Origin: Candidatus Margulisiibacteriota bacterium
Lineage (GTDB): Bacteria; Margulisbacteria; Termititenacia; Termititenacales; Termititenacaceae
Reading direction: 5' to 3'
Assembly: GCA_031279615.1 (NCBI GenBank)
Contig: JAITIE010000125.1
Span: 1 to 8,753 of the forward strand
DNA length: 8,753 bases
Shown: in pieces, positions 1 through 5,910 of the stretch
Layout of the letters: each line of letters begins with the position of its first letter
How positions within the stretch are numbered: position 1 is the first letter of the stretch
The notes under the pieces: generated by a model
The model's input: the letters and a program-made list of their open reading frames with translations, nothing else
What the model was told of the DNA's origin: nothing
The model's database searches: none
Program-made: the position numbers and the translations under genes

Positions 1-902
1 CGGATAAAAATCAGCGCGTAGGACTGCGGCTCTATATTCAGAGTGGCCGCCGTGGTGGTGTTGTCGCCGGTGCTGCCGCTGAGCGTGACATCGTGCGTAT
101 GGTCGGCGCTGATCCCGCCGGAATTTCCGGTATAGCTGGGGACATCGATGCTGTGGGTGTGCGCAAAGTCTATTGTAATATCACAATCGAGATCGTAATC
201 ACCTGTATAGTTCCAGCCTGAGCTCTTATATCCATCCTGCACAGCCCGGCCTTCACCCTTGCTGGTAACGTCAAAGTTAGTTATTCTTGCATAGTTATAT
301 CCGCTTATTCCTCCGGAGGTAAAACTGGCGTGGTCGTGCGCTATGCTGTGCGTGTGGTCGGCGCTCTGATTGCCCGTTGTAAAAGTGCCGGACATAGTGT
401 GGCTGTGCGCCGGCAAATTATTCGAGCTGATAGTCACCGCGTTGTTCCTGTTGCCGCCCGCGATTTTAGAAACGGTCGCACTGCCTTTGATAAAGCTGTC
501 TACCAGATTGGGGCAACCCCAGCTAACATTGGCCGCAATGCAGGCGTACCAGCCGACAATAGTTTGATTGTCTATCCAGCCGCTGCCGTCGTACATCAAT
601 ATCGTGCCGACAGGCAGTTTCACCCCGGCCAGGCTGTCGGAAACGGCCTTGCAGGAGGGGTACTCTGTGGAGCTGTTGCTGACAATATCTTTTTTGTTGG
701 CCACATTTTCTTTGGTATCCAGGCTGTCGGAGACGGCCTTGCAGGAAGGGTATTCTGTGGAGCTGTTGCTGACAGTATCTTTTTTGTTGGCCACATTTTC
801 TTTGGTATTCAATGCGGCGTTCACGCCAGCCGCCGAAAGCTGTTCGCCTTTCTTAATAAAATATGGATCCCCTTCAAAACTGTCCGTGTAATTATCTGCC
901 AT
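1..902 (-). CDS. Phage tail-collar / tail-fibre-like protein, partial (C-terminus beyond left edge)
   Basis: The minus strand is open for 300 codons from the ATG at 902 to the window edge. Residues 32-61 and 62-91 are two near-identical 30-residue repeats with a core like KENVANKK...TEYPSCKAVSDSL, a type seen in phage tail-fibre and adhesin proteins. Residues 96-165 resemble a tail-collar domain: LPVGTILMYDGSGW, then CPNLVDSFIKG, an IAGG turn and NNLPAHSHT. Beyond this come five H-x-H motifs (166-168, 183-185, 189-191, 248-250, 268-270) in Gly/Ser/Thr-rich sequence. The visible end, NIEPQSYALIFI, resembles the usual tail-collar C-terminus, so little is probably missing. The 902 start is preferred because AAGGGGG (910-916) lies 7 nt upstream; an in-frame ATG at 908 sits too close to it. 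No signal peptide is visible. The role, receptor binding or surface adhesion by a phage or phage-derived particle, is inferred from family resemblance. Confidence 0.8.
   Translation of the reverse strand, partial: MADNYTDSFEGDPYFIKKGEQLSAAGVNAALNTKENVANKKDTVSNSSTEYPSCKAVSDSLDTKENVANKKDIVSNSSTEYPSCKAVSDSLAGVKLPVGTILMYDGSGWIDNQTIVGWYACIAANVSWGCPNLVDSFIKGSATVSKIAGGNRNNAVTISSNNLPAHSHTMSGTFTTGNQSADHTHSIAHDHASFTSGGISGYNYARITNFDVTSKGEGRAVQDGYKSSGWNYTGDYDLDCDITIDFAHTHSIDVPSYTGNSGGISADHTHDVTLSGSTGDNTTTAATLNIEPQSYALIFI
629..811 (-). repeat. Two tandem 90-bp direct repeats inside the tail-fibre-like gene
   Basis: Positions 631-720 and 721-810 are head-to-tail copies of exactly 90 bp that differ at five positions by my reading (642/732, 657/747, 663/753, 685/775 and 719/809). 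The unit is 30 codons, so copy-number change keeps the reading frame. The two protein copies differ by N/D at the first residue and T/I at the eleventh to twelfth region, the rest being the same. Confidence 0.95.
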
Positions 903-924
903 AAACATACCCCCTTAGTTTTAT

Positions 925-956
925 GTCAATATTCTATCTTTTAATAGAACTTTGAC
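925..956. promoter_or_regulatory. 32-bp dyad, candidate operator in the divergent intergenic region
   Basis: The sequence is symmetric about 940/941: GTCAA (925-929) mirrors TTGAC (952-956), and TTCTAT (932-937) mirrors ATAGAA (944-949), giving 11 of 16 positions matched per half-site. It lies just downstream of the predicted minus-strand start site and upstream of the ribosome binding site, where a bound repressor would block the tail-fibre-like gene. The adjacent XRE-type protein is the obvious candidate ligand; that is inference. As RNA the same arms could form a hairpin. Confidence 0.5.
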
Positions 957-966
957 CATTATGTTA

Positions 967-995
967 ATGATAAGGGCAGAATAAACTTTTGTCAA
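967..995 (-). promoter_or_regulatory. Sigma70-type promoter for the tail-fibre-like gene
   Basis: Read on the minus strand, TTGACA (990-995) is followed after 17 bp by TATCAT (967-972), a perfect -35 and a 5/6 -10. Transcription would begin near 960, leaving a leader of about 57 nt before the ATG at 902. No equally good + strand promoter was found for the divergent regulator gene. Confidence 0.7.
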
Positions 996-1017
996 TAATC
1001 CTGTAAAAGGTGGATAA

Positions 1018-1386
1018 ATGACCAGTGAAATAAACAGCGAAATATTGAAAAAACTGATCAGCGAGAAAATGGAATTCTTGCGTAAACACAGCGGCGAGAC
1101 CAATGAAGCCGCGGCGGACACTCTGGACATTGATTTGAGTGAATTTTACCGTATTTTAAAAGGTCATCGATTGCCTCACCTAAAAACTTTATTGCGGATT
1201 AGTAAAAAATACGGTGTGAACTTGGATTGGTGGTTCAGCGAGCTGGATGAAACGGCTTTAAACAAGACTGCGATTCGCCGCAAAGCTTTTGAATCGCAAA
1301 TAGTCAATCTAATTAAAAAACTTGATGTCCAAACCCAAAAAGCAATTCTGGCCATGCTCAAAATTCTGACCGAGAAAACTCCCTAG
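1018..1386 (+). CDS. XRE/Cro-C1-type helix-turn-helix regulator
   Basis: A 122-residue protein with no signal peptide or membrane segment. Residues about 25-65 (TNEAAADTLDIDLSEFYRILKGHRLPHLKTLLRISKKYGVN) follow the helix-turn-helix pattern of the XRE family: a helix entering the domain, a recognition-helix region around LSEFYRILKG, and the PHLKTLLRISKKYGV helix with its typical conserved leucines. It is followed by WWF and then, at about 98-118, an amphipathic helix (IVNLIKKLDVQTQKAILAMLKIL) that could mediate dimerisation. The start follows AGGTGG (1008-1013). It is divergent from the tail-fibre-like gene and shares its control region, suggesting a local repressor of phage-repressor type. 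The target and effector are unknown. Confidence 0.8.
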   Translation: MTSEINSEILKKLISEKMEFLRKHSGETNEAAADTLDIDLSEFYRILKGHRLPHLKTLLRISKKYGVNLDWWFSELDETALNKTAIRRKAFESQIVNLIKKLDVQTQKAILAMLKILTEKTP

Positions 1387-1391
1387 GGTTG

Positions 1392-1400
1392 TGTTATAAT
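1392..1400 (+). promoter_or_regulatory. Extended -10 promoter of the aspartate kinase gene
   Basis: TGTTATAAT is a perfect -10 (TATAAT, 1395-1400) with the TGn extension and lies 6 bp after the regulator's stop codon. I see no good -35, consistent with an extended -10 promoter. The leader would be about 20 nt. Confidence 0.6.
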
Positions 1401-1426
1401 TTTTCGCGTTTCCTAACGGAGTAAAA

Positions 1427-2641
1427 ATGACTTTGATCGTCCAAAAATACGGCGGAACTTCCGTCGGCACTATAGATAAAATCAAAAATGTGGCCAAAAA
1501 AATTCTGGCCGCACAGGCTGCTGGTCAGCAGGTCATCGCCGTGGTCTCGGCGATGGGGCAGTCCACCGACGCGCTGATTGCCAAAATAAAAAAATTGTCC
1601 CCCGTGTGTGATCCGCGCGAGTATGACGCGCTGCTGTCGGTCGGCGAAAATGAATCCGCCGCGTTGCTGGCGCAGGCGATTATCGCGCAGGGCGGCCGGG
1701 CGGTTTCCCTGACCGGCTGGCAGGCAGGCATCCGCACCGAGGATAATCATAATAAATGTAAAATTATCGATGTCGACGCCCAAAGGATTAAGCGGGAATT
1801 ACGCGCCGGAAAAATCGTAATTGTGACCGGTTTTCAGGGCTTGAATTCGCGCGGCGATGTCACGACTATTGGCCGCGGCGGTTCGGACACTTCGGCGGTG
1901 GTGATTGCCGCCGCACTGCAGGCCGAGGTTTGCGAGATTTACACCGATGTTGACGGCGTGTACACCACCGACCCGCGGCTTTTGCCGGAAGCGCGGCTGC
2001 TCAGCGCGATTTCTCATGAGGAGATGTTGGAGCTGGCCAGTCTCGGCGCCGGCGTGATGCACCCGCGCGCGGTCGAGTGCGCCAAGGTAAATAATATGAC
2101 TATCGCGGTCAAGCACAGTCACAAAGCGGGAAAGGGGACATTGATCACTATGGCCGGAGAAAAATTAAACACGGTTTCGGGAGTGGCCGCGGACGACGAT
2201 GTGGCCAAGATCGGTTTACTGCATGTGCCGGATGTGCCGGGCATGGCCGCGGAATTGTTCGGCGCGCTGGCCGGCGCGAAAATCAACGTCGATGTTATCG
2301 TGCAGAGTATTCACGAGGAGGCCAGGAAAAACGATATTTCTTTCACGGTGAGCAATGACGATTACGCCAGGGCTCTGGAATTGACCGAGGCAAAAGCCCG
2401 CGGCTGGGACGGCTGCCGCGTGGCCGGCGACACGGACGTGGCCAAAGTTTCGGTGGTCGGCATCGGCATGGCCAGCGCCCCGGGCGTGGCGGCGCGGATG
2501 TTTGCGGCACTGGGCCGGGAAAAAATCAATATTCAGATGATTTCCACCTCGGAGATTAAAATTTCCTGCATCATCGAAAAAAAAGAATTGAAACGCGCGG
2601 TCAAGTCTATTCACGGCGAGTTTGGGCTGGACAAATGCTAG
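1427..2641 (+). CDS. lysC: Aspartate kinase, monofunctional, two ACT domains
   Basis: Phosphorylates L-aspartate to 4-phospho-L-aspartate with ATP, the first step towards lysine, threonine, methionine and diaminopimelate. The 404-residue length is typical of the monofunctional enzyme. The kinase domain (about 1-240) shows QKYGGTSVG (6-14), GFQG (135-138), GRGGSDT (149-155), YTDVDGVYTTDPR (172-184) and EEMLELASLGAGVMHPR (198-214). Two ACT regulatory domains follow at about 261-330 and 340-400, the second ending in the characteristic ISTSEIKISCII stretch, so feedback control by end-product amino acids is expected. Met242 (2150) lies about where some relatives begin a separate beta subunit, but the purine run upstream (AAAGGGG) is 12 nt away, so an internal start is weakly supported. 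GGAG (1418-1421) sits 5 nt before the ATG. It has its own promoter and is followed by that of infC, so it is probably monocistronic. Confidence 0.95.
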   Translation: MTLIVQKYGGTSVGTIDKIKNVAKKILAAQAAGQQVIAVVSAMGQSTDALIAKIKKLSPVCDPREYDALLSVGENESAALLAQAIIAQGGRAVSLTGWQAGIRTEDNHNKCKIIDVDAQRIKRELRAGKIVIVTGFQGLNSRGDVTTIGRGGSDTSAVVIAAALQAEVCEIYTDVDGVYTTDPRLLPEARLLSAISHEEMLELASLGAGVMHPRAVECAKVNNMTIAVKHSHKAGKGTLITMAGEKLNTVSGVAADDDVAKIGLLHVPDVPGMAAELFGALAGAKINVDVIVQSIHEEARKNDISFTVSNDDYARALELTEAKARGWDGCRVAGDTDVAKVSVVGIGMASAPGVAARMFAALGREKINIQMISTSEIKISCIIEKKELKRAVKSIHGEFGLDKC

Positions 2642-2647
2642 CCTGCG

Positions 2648-2676
2648 TTGACACTCCCCCGCCCGCTCTCTATAAT
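2648..2676 (+). promoter_or_regulatory. Perfect-consensus sigma70 promoter of the infC operon
   Basis: TTGACA (2648-2653), 17 bp, TATAAT (2671-2676): both hexamers and the spacing match the consensus. It begins 6 bp after the lysC stop. Transcription should start at about 2683, which leaves a leader near 25 nt before the proposed AUU start of infC. Such a strong promoter suits a ribosomal-protein operon. Confidence 0.9.
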
Positions 2677-2707
2677 ATTACCCCTAGCCAAGAAAGAGGT
2701 GCGTAAG

Positions 2708-3304
2708 ATTAAGCCCAACGAACTGCTCAATCAGTATATCCGCGCGGAAAAGGTTAAGTTGATTTTGGACGACGGCCAGCAGGTGGTGCTGGACAAAGCT
2801 GAGGCTCTCGCGCAGGCCAAAGAGGCAGGGTTGGATTTATTCTTGGTGTCGCCCAATTCGGAGCCGCCAGTCGCCAAAATTTTGGATTACGGCCAGTACC
2901 GTTATAAAAAAGAAAAAAAACAAAAAGACGCGAATAAAAAAAGCAATAATAAAACCAATGTTTTAAAAGAATTAAAATTAACGCCGCGCATCGGCCAGCA
3001 TGATTTTGAGGTGCGCGTGAAACATGGCCGCGAGTTTTTGACCAAAGGCTATAAAGTAAAATTGACCGTGTTTTTTAAAGGCCGCGAGGGCACGCATCCG
3101 GAGCTGGGGCACGCGCTGATCGCGCAGTATCTGGAAAGGATTGCGGATTTGGGCTGGACAGACAGTCCGACGCTGACACCCAGACTGCTGGGCCGTCAGA
3201 TGTCGATAGTGATCGTGCCCGGGCGCAAAAGAATAATAGAGACCGCGACGGAAATACAAGCCGCCGCGCCCGAGACGGAAACAAAGGAGAACAAAAATGC
3301 CTAA
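2708..3304 (+). CDS. infC: Translation initiation factor IF-3, proposed AUU start
   Basis: Binds the 30S subunit, prevents premature 50S joining and checks the start codon and initiator tRNA. The N domain is recognisable (NQYIRAEKVKLILDDGQQ... through SEPPVAKILDYGQYRYKKEKK), then a Lys/Asn-rich linker (KKQKDANKKSNNKTN) and the C domain (KELKLTPRIGQHDFEVRVKHGREFLTKGYKVKLTVFFKGRE... RQMSIVIVPGRKR), ending in an extra Ala/Glu-rich tail of about 20 residues. No ATG precedes the conserved region. An in-frame TTG at 2648 lies inside the -35 hexamer, upstream of transcription. A GTG at 2699 is itself part of the best Shine-Dalgarno sequence, GAGGTG (2696-2701), which sits 6 nt from ATT at 2708. Starting there gives 198 residues, opening with AUU-AAG; E. 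coli infC opens with AUU-AAA. In E. coli the rare AUU start allows IF-3 to autoregulate, so the same is plausible here. Confidence 0.93.
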   Translation: MKPNELLNQYIRAEKVKLILDDGQQVVLDKAEALAQAKEAGLDLFLVSPNSEPPVAKILDYGQYRYKKEKKQKDANKKSNNKTNVLKELKLTPRIGQHDFEVRVKHGREFLTKGYKVKLTVFFKGREGTHPELGHALIAQYLERIADLGWTDSPTLTPRLLGRQMSIVIVPGRKRIIETATEIQAAAPETETKENKNA

Positions 3305-3494
3305 GATGAAAACCAGAAAATCCGCCGCTAAACGTTTCCGGGCGACCGGCGGAGGCAAAGTCCTGCGCCAGCCGGGCAGCAGCGCTCATTTGCGCGAGTG
3401 TAAAAAGCCGAAAAATAAAAAGAAATTGAGCAAATTGCAGCCGGTGCATAAAACCGATTTGCAAAAATTAAAAGTAATGCTGCCGTATTTGTAA
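3297..3494 (+). CDS. rpmI: 50S ribosomal protein L35 (bL35)
   Basis: A 65-residue, very basic protein of the family's normal length. It opens MPKMKTRKSAAKRFRATGGGKVLRQ, the typical L35 N-terminus, and continues with the Lys-rich KKPKNKKKLSKL stretch and a C-terminal helix ending KVMLPYL. It is a component of the large subunit. AAAGGAG (3283-3289) is well placed before the ATG, and the gene overlaps the end of infC by 8 nt, so translation is probably coupled. The order infC-rpmI-rplT is the usual bacterial arrangement. Confidence 0.96.
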   Translation: MPKMKTRKSAAKRFRATGGGKVLRQPGSSAHLRECKKPKNKKKLSKLQPVHKTDLQKLKVMLPYL

Positions 3495-3505
3495 AAGAAC
3501 ACTTC

Positions 3506-3557
3506 GACAGCGTATCCGCAGGATACGGCGCTCCCTGACGGGCTTGCAGTCAGTGTC
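3506..3557 (+). ncRNA. Structured leader between rpmI and rplT (candidate regulatory RNA)
   Basis: This spacer can fold as a small three-way junction. Outer arms GACA (3506-3509) and TGTC (3554-3557) enclose a perfect 7-bp hairpin, CGTATCC (3511-3517) with GGATACG (3521-3527) around a GCA loop, and a 5-bp hairpin, CTGAC (3535-3539) with GTCAG (3549-3553). No T-run follows, so it is not an ordinary terminator. L20 autoregulation through mRNA structure is established in E. coli and Bacillus, so a feedback site is possible. A processing site or remnant of a dispersed repeat is equally open. Confidence 0.4.
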
Positions 3558-3568
3558 CGGTGGGCTTG

Positions 3569-3577
3569 TGTTAAAAT
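3569..3577 (+). promoter_or_regulatory. Possible internal extended -10 promoter for rplT
   Basis: TGTTAAAAT has the TGn extension and a 5/6 -10 (TAAAAT, 3572-3577), at a distance from the rplT ATG similar to that of the lysC promoter. No -35 at standard spacing is visible. Confidence 0.35.
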
Positions 3578-3604
3578 GAATTTTTAAGAAGGAGAAAATT
3601 AAAC

Positions 3605-3952
3605 ATGCGCGTCAAACGAGGCAATGTCGCCAGACAAAAAAAGAAAAAAGTTTTTAAACGCACCAAAGGTTTTCGCGGCGCGGGCAAGAAGCTTTTCAAG
3701 GCTTCGGCCAATGTCCGCGTAATCAAAGCCGGTGTCAAGGCCTACCGCGACCGCCGCAAGAAAAAAGCGGAATTCCGCGCGCTGTGGATACAGAGATTGA
3801 GCGCCGCGCTGGCGGGGCTGGGGCTTTCTTATTCCAAATTTATTGGCGGTTTGAAAAAAGCCAATATTCAGCTGGACCGCAAAATTCTGGCCGATCTGGC
3901 GGTTGCCGACAGCGCCGCTTTTGCGCAAATCGCTGAGCGGGCCAGGGGCTAA
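3605..3952 (+). CDS. rplT: 50S ribosomal protein L20 (bL20)
   Basis: A 115-residue basic protein close to the normal L20 length. The extended N-terminal part ([32 protein letters not shown]) threads into 23S rRNA, and the globular part carries the signature [51 protein letters not shown]20 is needed early in large-subunit assembly and in several bacteria represses its own operon. AAGGAG (3589-3594) lies 10 nt before the ATG, rather far. Unlike infC-rpmI, this gene is separated from rpmI by 110 nt of structured sequence, giving it a place for independent control. The downstream nuclease gene begins 4 nt after its stop. Confidence 0.97.
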   Translation: MRVKRGNVARQKKKKVFKRTKGFRGAGKKLFKASANVRVIKAGVKAYRDRRKKKAEFRALWIQRLSAALAGLGLSYSKFIGGLKKANIQLDRKILADLAVADSAAFAQIAERARG

Positions 3953-3956
3953 ACAA

Positions 3957-4451
3957 ATGATTCAGATGGAATTGAGCGGTCTGGGTTTTGACCCGCGCAA
4001 TATGTCCCCGATAGTTCTTTTGAAAGACAGCGAGGAGCGCAATTTTTTGCCGATCTGGATCGGCATGTTCGAGGCCGGCGCTATCGCCATGGCTTTGCAG
4101 GATTTCAAATCGCCGCGGCCAATGACCCACGACTTGATCGCCAATATTTTTGCGCAAATGCAGGCCGCTTTAGAAAAGGTGGTGATTGTCGATCACAAAG
4201 AGGACACTTTTTACGCGGTGCTGGAGATCCGTCCCAAAGGCGCCAAAGATGTGTTGAAAATCGACTGCCGCTCCTCTGACGCTATTGCCATCGCGGTGCG
4301 CACCGGTTCGCCGATTTTTGTGCTGGAAAACGTGATGCTCAACGCCAAAATGGTTAATTCTGAGAAAGACAAAGAAGAGACTGCTAAATTTCAGGAATTT
4401 ATCAATAACGTCAATCCCGACGATTTTAAAAAATATTTCAACAAACAGTAA
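3957..4451 (+). CDS. Bifunctional nuclease-family (BFN/DUF151) protein
   Basis: A 164-residue protein. The conserved core runs from SPIVLLKDSEERNFLPIWIGMFEAGAIAMALQ through SPRPMTHDLIANIF, then VVIVDHKEDTFYAVLEI, and DCRSSDAIAIAVRTGSPIFVLENVML, which matches the BFN family almost motif for motif. It ends in a short charged tail. Some family members are reported to have combined RNase and DNase activity; the physiological substrate in bacteria is unsettled, so nuclease activity here is inference. The start at 3957 is chosen because it begins just before the conserved MELSGLGFDP-like region and lies 4 nt after the rplT stop, with AGGGG (3943-3947) upstream. An upstream in-frame start would read 54 nt into rplT. 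Its stop overlaps the queA ATG by 1 nt, so it is coupled to queA. The location suggests a role in RNA or ribosome quality. Confidence 0.9.
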   Translation: MIQMELSGLGFDPRNMSPIVLLKDSEERNFLPIWIGMFEAGAIAMALQDFKSPRPMTHDLIANIFAQMQAALEKVVIVDHKEDTFYAVLEIRPKGAKDVLKIDCRSSDAIAIAVRTGSPIFVLENVMLNAKMVNSEKDKEETAKFQEFINNVNPDDFKKYFNKQ

Positions 4452-5497
4452 TGATCGGAGAGTTCTCCGCGGATTTGTATCAATATGAATTGCCGCCGGA
4501 ACTGATCGCGCAGGCTCCAGCCGCGCGGCGGGAAGACTCGCGCTTGCTGGTTTTGCGGCGGAAAAATAATTCTCTGGAGCATAAATATTTCCGCGATATT
4601 GTGGATTATCTTGATCCCCGCGATTTGCTGGTTTTTAACGACACGAAAGTTCTGCCTATGCGTTTGTTGGGCAAAAAAGAAACCGGCGCGCGTTGCGAGG
4701 TTTTCTTGCTGAAACAGCTTGACGCCGACCATTGGGAAGCGCTGGTCAAGCCCGGGCGGCGTTTGGCGTCCGGCAGCAGGGTGCGTTTCGGCGCGGATTT
4801 CTCGGCGCTGATTTTGGAAAAATTGTCTGACAGCCGGCGGCGCGTGGAGTTTTCTTGTGCCGGCGATTTCTGGGAAAAACTCTGGCGTTACGGCCAGACA
4901 CCTTTGCCGCCGTATATTAAAGCGGTCACTTCGGCTCCGCTCAGTGAGCGTTTGGCGTTAGCCGAGCGTTATCAGACCGTCTATGCCAGAACGCCGGGCG
5001 CCGCCGCCGCGCCGACCGCCGGACTGCATTTTTCTCAGGAACTGCTGGATAGGCTCAAGACTAAAGGCATAGCCAGCGCTTTTGTTACTCTGCACGTCGG
5101 ACTGGGCACTTTTCAGCCGCTCCAGACTGCGGATATACGCAGGCACCGTATTCATGCCGAGGAGTATTTTTGTCCGGAACAAACATTGCGAGCCGTGCGG
5201 GAGTGCCGCGCGCGAGGGGGACGCGTGGTCGCCGTCGGCACCACGTCCGCGCGCGTCCTGGAGACTGTGGCCGAGCGAAGCCAGAGTGTCCGGGGCAGCA
5301 CGAATGTTTATATTTACCCGGGGTATCAATTTAAATCTGTTGACGCGCTGATTACCAATTTCCACCTGCCCGGGTCGACACTGCTTTTGCTGGTTTCCGC
5401 TCTGGCTGGCCGCGAGAAAATTTTAGCCGCCTATCAAGAAGCTATACGGCAAAAGTACCGCTTTTTCTCATTTGGCGACGCTATGTTAATAGTTTAG
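4451..5497 (+). CDS. queA: S-adenosylmethionine:tRNA ribosyltransferase-isomerase
   Basis: Transfers and rearranges the ribose of S-adenosylmethionine onto 7-aminomethyl-7-deazaguanine at tRNA wobble position 34, producing epoxyqueuosine, the penultimate step to queuosine in tRNAs of Asn, Asp, His and Tyr. The 348-residue length is typical. Family motifs in order: YELPPELIAQAPAARREDSRLL near the start, LLVFNDTKVLPMRLLG, PLPPYIKA, PTAGLHF (188-194), FVTLHVGLGTFQPL, GTTSAR (263-268) and TNFHLPGST (302-310), ending YRFFSFGDAMLI. It is cytoplasmic. It starts inside the stop codon of the nuclease gene (TAATG). Its usual partner tgt is not in this window. No intrinsic terminator is evident directly downstream. 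Confidence 0.97.
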   Translation: MIGEFSADLYQYELPPELIAQAPAARREDSRLLVLRRKNNSLEHKYFRDIVDYLDPRDLLVFNDTKVLPMRLLGKKETGARCEVFLLKQLDADHWEALVKPGRRLASGSRVRFGADFSALILEKLSDSRRRVEFSCAGDFWEKLWRYGQTPLPPYIKAVTSAPLSERLALAERYQTVYARTPGAAAAPTAGLHFSQELLDRLKTKGIASAFVTLHVGLGTFQPLQTADIRRHRIHAEEYFCPEQTLRAVRECRARGGRVVAVGTTSARVLETVAERSQSVRGSTNVYIYPGYQFKSVDALITNFHLPGSTLLLLVSALAGREKILAAYQEAIRQKYRFFSFGDAMLIV

Positions 5498-5546
5498 TTT
5501 GGGTTGCCGAGCTTGGTCAATGCCAGGATAATAATTTAATTTTTGC

Positions 5547-5571
5547 TATATTTACGCCAAAAATAAATATA
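5547..5571. repeat. AT-only inverted repeat after queA
   Basis: TATATTTA (5547-5554) and TAAATATA (5564-5571) are perfect 8-bp inverted arms around a 9-nt loop. The stem has no G-C pair and is not followed by a T-run, so it would be a poor terminator. A protein-binding site or chance in AT-rich spacer are both possible. The rest of 5498-5608 holds no gene that I can support. Confidence 0.3.
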
Positions 5572-5608
5572 TTTGCCGCAGTGAGAATACTTTTTTATGA
5601 AATTTCGC

Positions 5609-5639
5609 TTGACAAAAAACCATATCGTGCTATTATAAT
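5609..5639 (+). promoter_or_regulatory. Strong promoter of the small membrane-protein unit
   Basis: A perfect -35 TTGACA (5609-5614) precedes an AT-rich -10 region with two candidates: TATTAT (5631-5636) at 16 bp spacing, or perfect TATAAT (5634-5639) at 19 bp. Transcription should begin near 5643-5646. Confidence 0.75.
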
Positions 5640-5678
5640 ACTGTGCTAGAGTATCCCTGTTATGATAAATGGTTATGA

Positions 5679-5885
5679 ATGCGGCGTGGTTATGCTTTGG
5701 GGGAGAAAGCGAGGTGGGCGGTGCTGTTATTCATAGCGTTAGTAGTTTTGGCTTGCTGGTTAATTGTGCATTTTGCCAGACAGTTGGACACTGATATGTC
5801 GGCTGGCGGTTTGGAATATGGCGTATGCGCCGGTTTAGGGTTCATGGGAGCATTTGGCTGTATGGATTATCTGATGTTCAAATAA
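5679..5885 (+). CDS. Small hypothetical membrane protein, 68 residues
   Basis: I do not recognise this protein. It has a basic N-terminus (MRRGYALGEKAR), one clear membrane segment at about 13-33 (WAVLLFIALVVLACWLIVHFA), a short polar stretch (RQLDTDMSAGG) and a second Gly/Cys-rich hydrophobic stretch at about 44-67 (LEYGVCAGLGFMGAFGCMDYLMF). A two-helix hairpin with both ends in the cytoplasm fits the positive-inside rule. Cysteines lie at about 26, 50 and 61. The frame is closed by TGA just before the ATG. No Shine-Dalgarno is visible for 5679; a GTG at 5721 with GAGGTG (5711-5716) is an alternative that would give 54 residues beginning at the membrane segment. The ORF sits alone between a strong promoter and a strong terminator, so a transcript of about 300 nt is very likely. 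Whether the RNA or the protein is the product is open. Small-protein toxin, membrane-complex subunit and non-coding RNA all remain possible. Confidence 0.55.
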   Translation: MRRGYALGEKARWAVLLFIALVVLACWLIVHFARQLDTDMSAGGLEYGVCAGLGFMGAFGCMDYLMFK

Positions 5886-5910
5886 TTAGTTTTAGCGCAA
5901 AAACTTAAAT

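Noticed and set aside
330..944. Long + strand open frames opposite the tail-fibre-like gene (also 370-567 and 568-891)
   Set aside because: The minus-strand reading has a good ribosome binding site, a promoter and recognisable tail-collar features; the + frames are low-complexity antisense shadows.
2648..2707. TTG start adding 20 residues to IF-3
   Set aside because: The TTG is part of the -35 hexamer and the extension encodes the promoter, upstream of the expected transcript start.
2900..2960. A-runs in the IF-3 linker as a possible frameshift site
   Set aside because: The frame is intact through the runs and the protein is complete; Lys/Asn codons in the linker explain them.
3903..3956. 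Upstream start for the bifunctional-nuclease gene
   Set aside because: It lies inside rplT and adds residues not seen in the family; ATG 3957 fits operon spacing.
5662..5800. Short overlapping ORFs starting at ATG 5662 (24 codons) and 5667 (about 44 codons)
   Set aside because: Neither has a Shine-Dalgarno or a recognisable composition; the 68-codon frame with membrane segments is the better reading.
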